Below are positions 61,619 to 64,000 of a stretch of DNA of 64,000 nt, piece after piece; positions within the stretch are counted from its first letter, which is position 1; each line of letters begins with the position of its first letter. The notes beneath the pieces are model-generated. The model did no database searches. It saw only the letters and a list, made by a program, of their open reading frames with translations, and had not been told where the DNA came from. Location of the stretch: the NCBI GenBank assembly GCA_910585285.1, contig CAJUDL010000005.1:40520-104519 (forward strand). Direction: 5' to 3'. Position numbers and translations under genes: made by a program. The DNA is from an uncultured Muribaculaceae bacterium. GTDB taxonomy: Bacteria; Bacteroidota; Bacteroidia; Bacteroidales; Muribaculaceae.

Positions 61619-62161
61619 AAGGTCTTTGACCTTGTCGGCACCTTTCTGAGCGGCATCAGATACTTTCTCCTTACCTTTCTCTACAGTGGCAGCTCCCTTA
61701 TCCTTGGCAGCATCAACTGCAGCGGCTCCGGCTTTCTTGGTAGCCTCGACAGCGTTCTTTCCAGCATTCTTGACACTGTCAACAGCAGCGGCACCTTTAT
61801 CAGCCACATCGCTTGCAACACTGTCAGCTTTCTCTTTCGCCTCAGTCACCTCTTCTTTAGCTTTTGTCTTAAGTTCCTCGAAATAAGATGCAACCGAAGG
61901 ATCTTTCTCTTTCACCACGGGAGCGATCTTGTTCAGATAAGCCTCCGCCTCAACACCTTTTCCTTCAGCCTCAAGCTTGGTTGCATATTCCTGTGCCTGC
62001 TCCACATACATCTTCAAACTGTCAGGATTTGTGCAGTTCTCGATCTTTGCCTTCAATGCCTCACCTTCGTCGCTCCCCTCGCGCGATGCCTTTGAGCCGC
62101 AAGAAGAGAGCGAACCGATAGCCATTGCTGCGATGGCTAATGTCATAAATACCTTTTTCAT
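61610..62161 (-). CDS. LEA-like amphipathic lipoprotein
   Basis: The 183-residue lipoprotein has a signal peptide and lipobox IGSLSSCGS (Cys about 21). The middle has helical segments (LKMYVEQAQEYATKLEAEG). The C-terminal half is Ala/Lys/Glu-rich with 11-residue-like repeats (ADKGAAAVDSVKNAGKNAVE, AGAAAVDAAKDKGAATVEK), resembling LEA or apolipoprotein-type amphipathic helices. Such proteins may protect membranes under stress. No specific family is recognised. The stop codon is inside a hairpin. Confidence 0.75.
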   Translation of the reverse strand: MKKVFMTLAIAAMAIGSLSSCGSKASREGSDEGEALKAKIENCTNPDSLKMYVEQAQEYATKLEAEGKGVEAEAYLNKIAPVVKEKDPSVASYFEELKTKAKEEVTEAKEKADSVASDVADKGAAAVDSVKNAGKNAVEATKKAGAAAVDAAKDKGAATVEKGKEKVSDAAQKGADKVKDLLK

Positions 62162-62249
62162 AATATAATTGATAATTAAGTGTTTTTTTCATTTCTTCAA
62201 AAGATACAACGTTTTATACCGTCAACGGTTCATTTAAGTAAGTATTGAA

Positions 62250-63917
62250 TTACTTAGCGGTATAAAGGAATCTCTTGATAGAACGTTTCGGAGTTTTCTC
62301 GAATTCGTTGGGCATCAACACTATTTTAGCAATTCTCTCATAAGGAGCCACAAGTTTGTTGAGTTCAGCCCGCATTTTCTCCAACGTCGGATCCATATCG
62401 TGCACGGAGACATCGAACCTGTCAAGGGCATCATAGTCAGGATAGACCAATGCTACAAGCTTGCCATCCCGCTCCACAACAAGACTCTCCGCGACAAACG
62501 GCATATTATTGAGCTTCGCCTCTATCTCCTCGGGGTAAATGTTCTGTCCCGACGCCGAGAGTATCATCGTCTTGGAACGACCGCGCAGGAACAACGTTCC
62601 GTCAGCGGAACGCGTGCCCATATCGCCGCTTTTCAGCCAGCCATCCTCATCGAAAACCTGCGCCGTGGCATCCGGATTCTTATAGTATCCCTTCATCACA
62701 TTTGTTCCTTTCACGCAGATCTCGCCCGGTATATTCTCTGGATCTTCCGATAAAATCTTTGATTCCATTGTGGGAAGTGTCCTACCCGAGCTACCGGGTA
62801 TAAATTCACGCCACGGAGTGTAAGAGATCAGCGGTCCGCATTCCGTCATGCCGTAACCAACGGTGAACGGGAATTTGATTTTATGCAGGAAATCCTCAAC
62901 CTCATGGTTCAAAGGAGCGCCCCCAACAATCACCTCCTCAAACTCACCCCCGAAAGCGTCCACAAGTTTCTTACGGATTTTGGAGTAGATGAAATTATCG
63001 AGGAGCGGCACGGCAAGAGTCCACCTTACGGAACCCTTGGTGAGCATCGGCAGAATCTGATTCTTATAGATTTTCTCAAGAATCAGAGGGACACATATCA
63101 CCAGATTTGGTCTCACCTCCTGAAGGGCTTTAAGCAATATACGTGGTGAAGGTGTCTTGCCGAGCAATGTTACATGCGAACCCACTGCAAGAGGCGTGAG
63201 CATGTCGAACGCGCAACCATAAGCGTGTGCCAACGGCAGGAAAGAGAGAGCACGCGAACTGCGGAAATGCAACTGCGTGTCTCGACCGAAGCAGACATTC
63301 CCCGCAAGGTTCTCTCCCGTCAGCATCACCCCCTTTGAAAAGCCCGTGGTGCCCGACGTATAATTGATCTCAGCAACTTCCGAATTGGAGCGCTCAGCAT
63401 AGTGCACATCTTCTGAAGTGTATCCTTTCGGATATTGTCTGCGGAACCTACGTTTTAACAACCGTTGATTACGTGACAGTTCCTCCCCCCGCTTCTCATA
63501 CAGCAATTCCCAGTTTTCCATTCGGAGCACACCCTTTACCTTTAAGAGTTTTTCCGGCTCCATCTGTTCCCAGATCGCACCGGAAACAAACAACAGGTCT
63601 GCACCGGAATGATTAACGATATGGGTAATATCTACCGGATTGAATTCAGAAAGTATAGGCACAATCACCGCCCCATAGGTAACGGTTGCCATATAGACCA
63701 TCACCCATTCAGGAGAGTCTTTGCCACAGAGAGCGATCTTCGCCCCCTTCTTCACCCCGCTCGATTTATAGAAGAGATGGATCATGGCAATATATTGCGC
63801 CAGATCTCCATATGTCATGGTTTTGCCTGAGACATAATTCGACAATGCCGGCAAATCCCAGTTCTCTATGAAACTCTTCTCATATATCTTTATAAAATTA
63901 TCAATCTTTATCTCCAA
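62250..63917 (-). CDS. AMP-binding acyl-CoA synthetase (long-chain fatty acid-CoA ligase type)
   Basis: The 555-residue adenylate-forming enzyme activates a carboxylic acid, probably a fatty acid, with ATP and CoA. Motifs are INYTSGTTGFSKGVML (P-loop), LPLAHAYGCAFDML, VGYGMTECGPLISYTP, DGWLKSGDMGTRSADG, FLRGRSKTMILSASGQNIYP and the catalytic Lys near TPKRSIKRFLYTAK. Ligases of this type in Bacteroidota are annotated as long-chain fatty acid-CoA ligases. Upstream is a TTAATAA-type repeat and the third MITE-like copy. Confidence 0.9.
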   Translation of the reverse strand: MEIKIDNFIKIYEKSFIENWDLPALSNYVSGKTMTYGDLAQYIAMIHLFYKSSGVKKGAKIALCGKDSPEWVMVYMATVTYGAVIVPILSEFNPVDITHIVNHSGADLLFVSGAIWEQMEPEKLLKVKGVLRMENWELLYEKRGEELSRNQRLLKRRFRRQYPKGYTSEDVHYAERSNSEVAEINYTSGTTGFSKGVMLTGENLAGNVCFGRDTQLHFRSSRALSFLPLAHAYGCAFDMLTPLAVGSHVTLLGKTPSPRILLKALQEVRPNLVICVPLILEKIYKNQILPMLTKGSVRWTLAVPLLDNFIYSKIRKKLVDAFGGEFEEVIVGGAPLNHEVEDFLHKIKFPFTVGYGMTECGPLISYTPWREFIPGSSGRTLPTMESKILSEDPENIPGEICVKGTNVMKGYYKNPDATAQVFDEDGWLKSGDMGTRSADGTLFLRGRSKTMILSASGQNIYPEEIEAKLNNMPFVAESLVVERDGKLVALVYPDYDALDRFDVSVHDMDPTLEKMRAELNKLVAPYERIAKIVLMPNEFEKTPKRSIKRFLYTAK

Positions 63918-63926
63918 AACGATTTT

Positions 63927-64000
63927 TAATTAATGGTTAATAATTAATAATTTAAGTTTCGCAAGCTTCAACTTAAAGTTTAAGAGTTTATAAGTTTAAA
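63927..64000 (-). repeat. TTAATAA heptads and MITE-like element copy 3 (cut by window end)
   Basis: TTAATGG, TTAATAA heptads (63929-63952) run into AAGTTTCGCAAGC at 63954, the same junction as copy 2, followed by CTTCAACTTAAAGTTTAAG. The rest of the element lies outside the window. Confidence 0.7.

Overview
The window is from a Bacteroidota chromosome, most probably order Bacteroidales and plausibly Muribaculaceae. This is inferred from gene content and signals, not from a search. The supporting features are type IX secretion (T9SS) genes (porU, porV, a porE-like OmpA lipoprotein), a SecA ending in a SEC-C zinc motif, the ftsX-DUF3098-uppP-truB-queA block, DUF3256, DUF4105/Lnb and DUF2461 proteins, and repeated Bacteroidetes-type promoters (TTTG, about 19 bp, TAnnTTTG).

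Layout. 1-8719 (+): a T9SS block with a C25 sortase PorU (5' end outside the window), the redox repressor rex, a degenerate FAH-fold protein, a second C25 protein, and porV. 8802-9644 (+): lgt. 9654-13014 (-): sufC-sufD-sufS without an adjacent sufB. 13455-15752 (+): a Pif1-like helicase. 15784-35110: one long run of minus-strand genes. Read in transcription order these are ftsX, DUF3098, uppP, truB, queA; then rluB, asnS, DUF4105/Lnb and an alkaline-phosphatase-fold pseudoenzyme; then secA, two GYF_2/dispanin membrane proteins, and a partial nonulosonic (sialic/legionaminic) acid set (legC-like, neuD-like, neuB, neuC). 35203-43084 (+): mtaB, a GT2 glycosyltransferase, surE, a candidate small RNA, a fused hpt-adk gene, the porE-like lipoprotein and DUF2461. 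43059-51644 (-): KDPG aldolase, GH51 arabinofuranosidase, waaA, gltX, DUF3256 and a DEAD-box helicase. 52179-59215 (-): a PI-PLC-like enzyme, an unlisted 44-residue membrane peptide, two modular paralogues, and a small membrane protein. The PI-PLC and both modular proteins end in nearly the same T9SS-like C-terminal tail. 59765-61411 (+): a C69 dipeptidase. 61610-63917 (-): an LEA-like lipoprotein and an acyl-CoA synthetase.

How the genes fit together. PorU, PorV and the PorE-like protein are parts of one secretion route, and the 52-59 kb proteins look like its cargo. Envelope functions dominate (Lgt, Lnb, UppP, WaaA, nonulosonate synthesis, FtsX, SecA).

The most unusual signal is between the genes. 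Nearly every larger gap carries arrays of 7-bp units (TTAGGAA-, TTAGGCA-, TTAATAA-, CATTAAA- or TTTTACC-like), often as two inverted arms around a shared core resembling CCGGCTAAATGTCTCAAAT. Several genes take their stop codon from the first units of an array. One array lies inside the DEAD-box helicase gene and encodes a 7-residue Lys/Arg/Glu repeat. A separate roughly 170-bp element with inverted ends occurs three times, once flanked by a perfect 9-bp direct repeat. No tRNA, rRNA, CRISPR array or transposase gene was seen.
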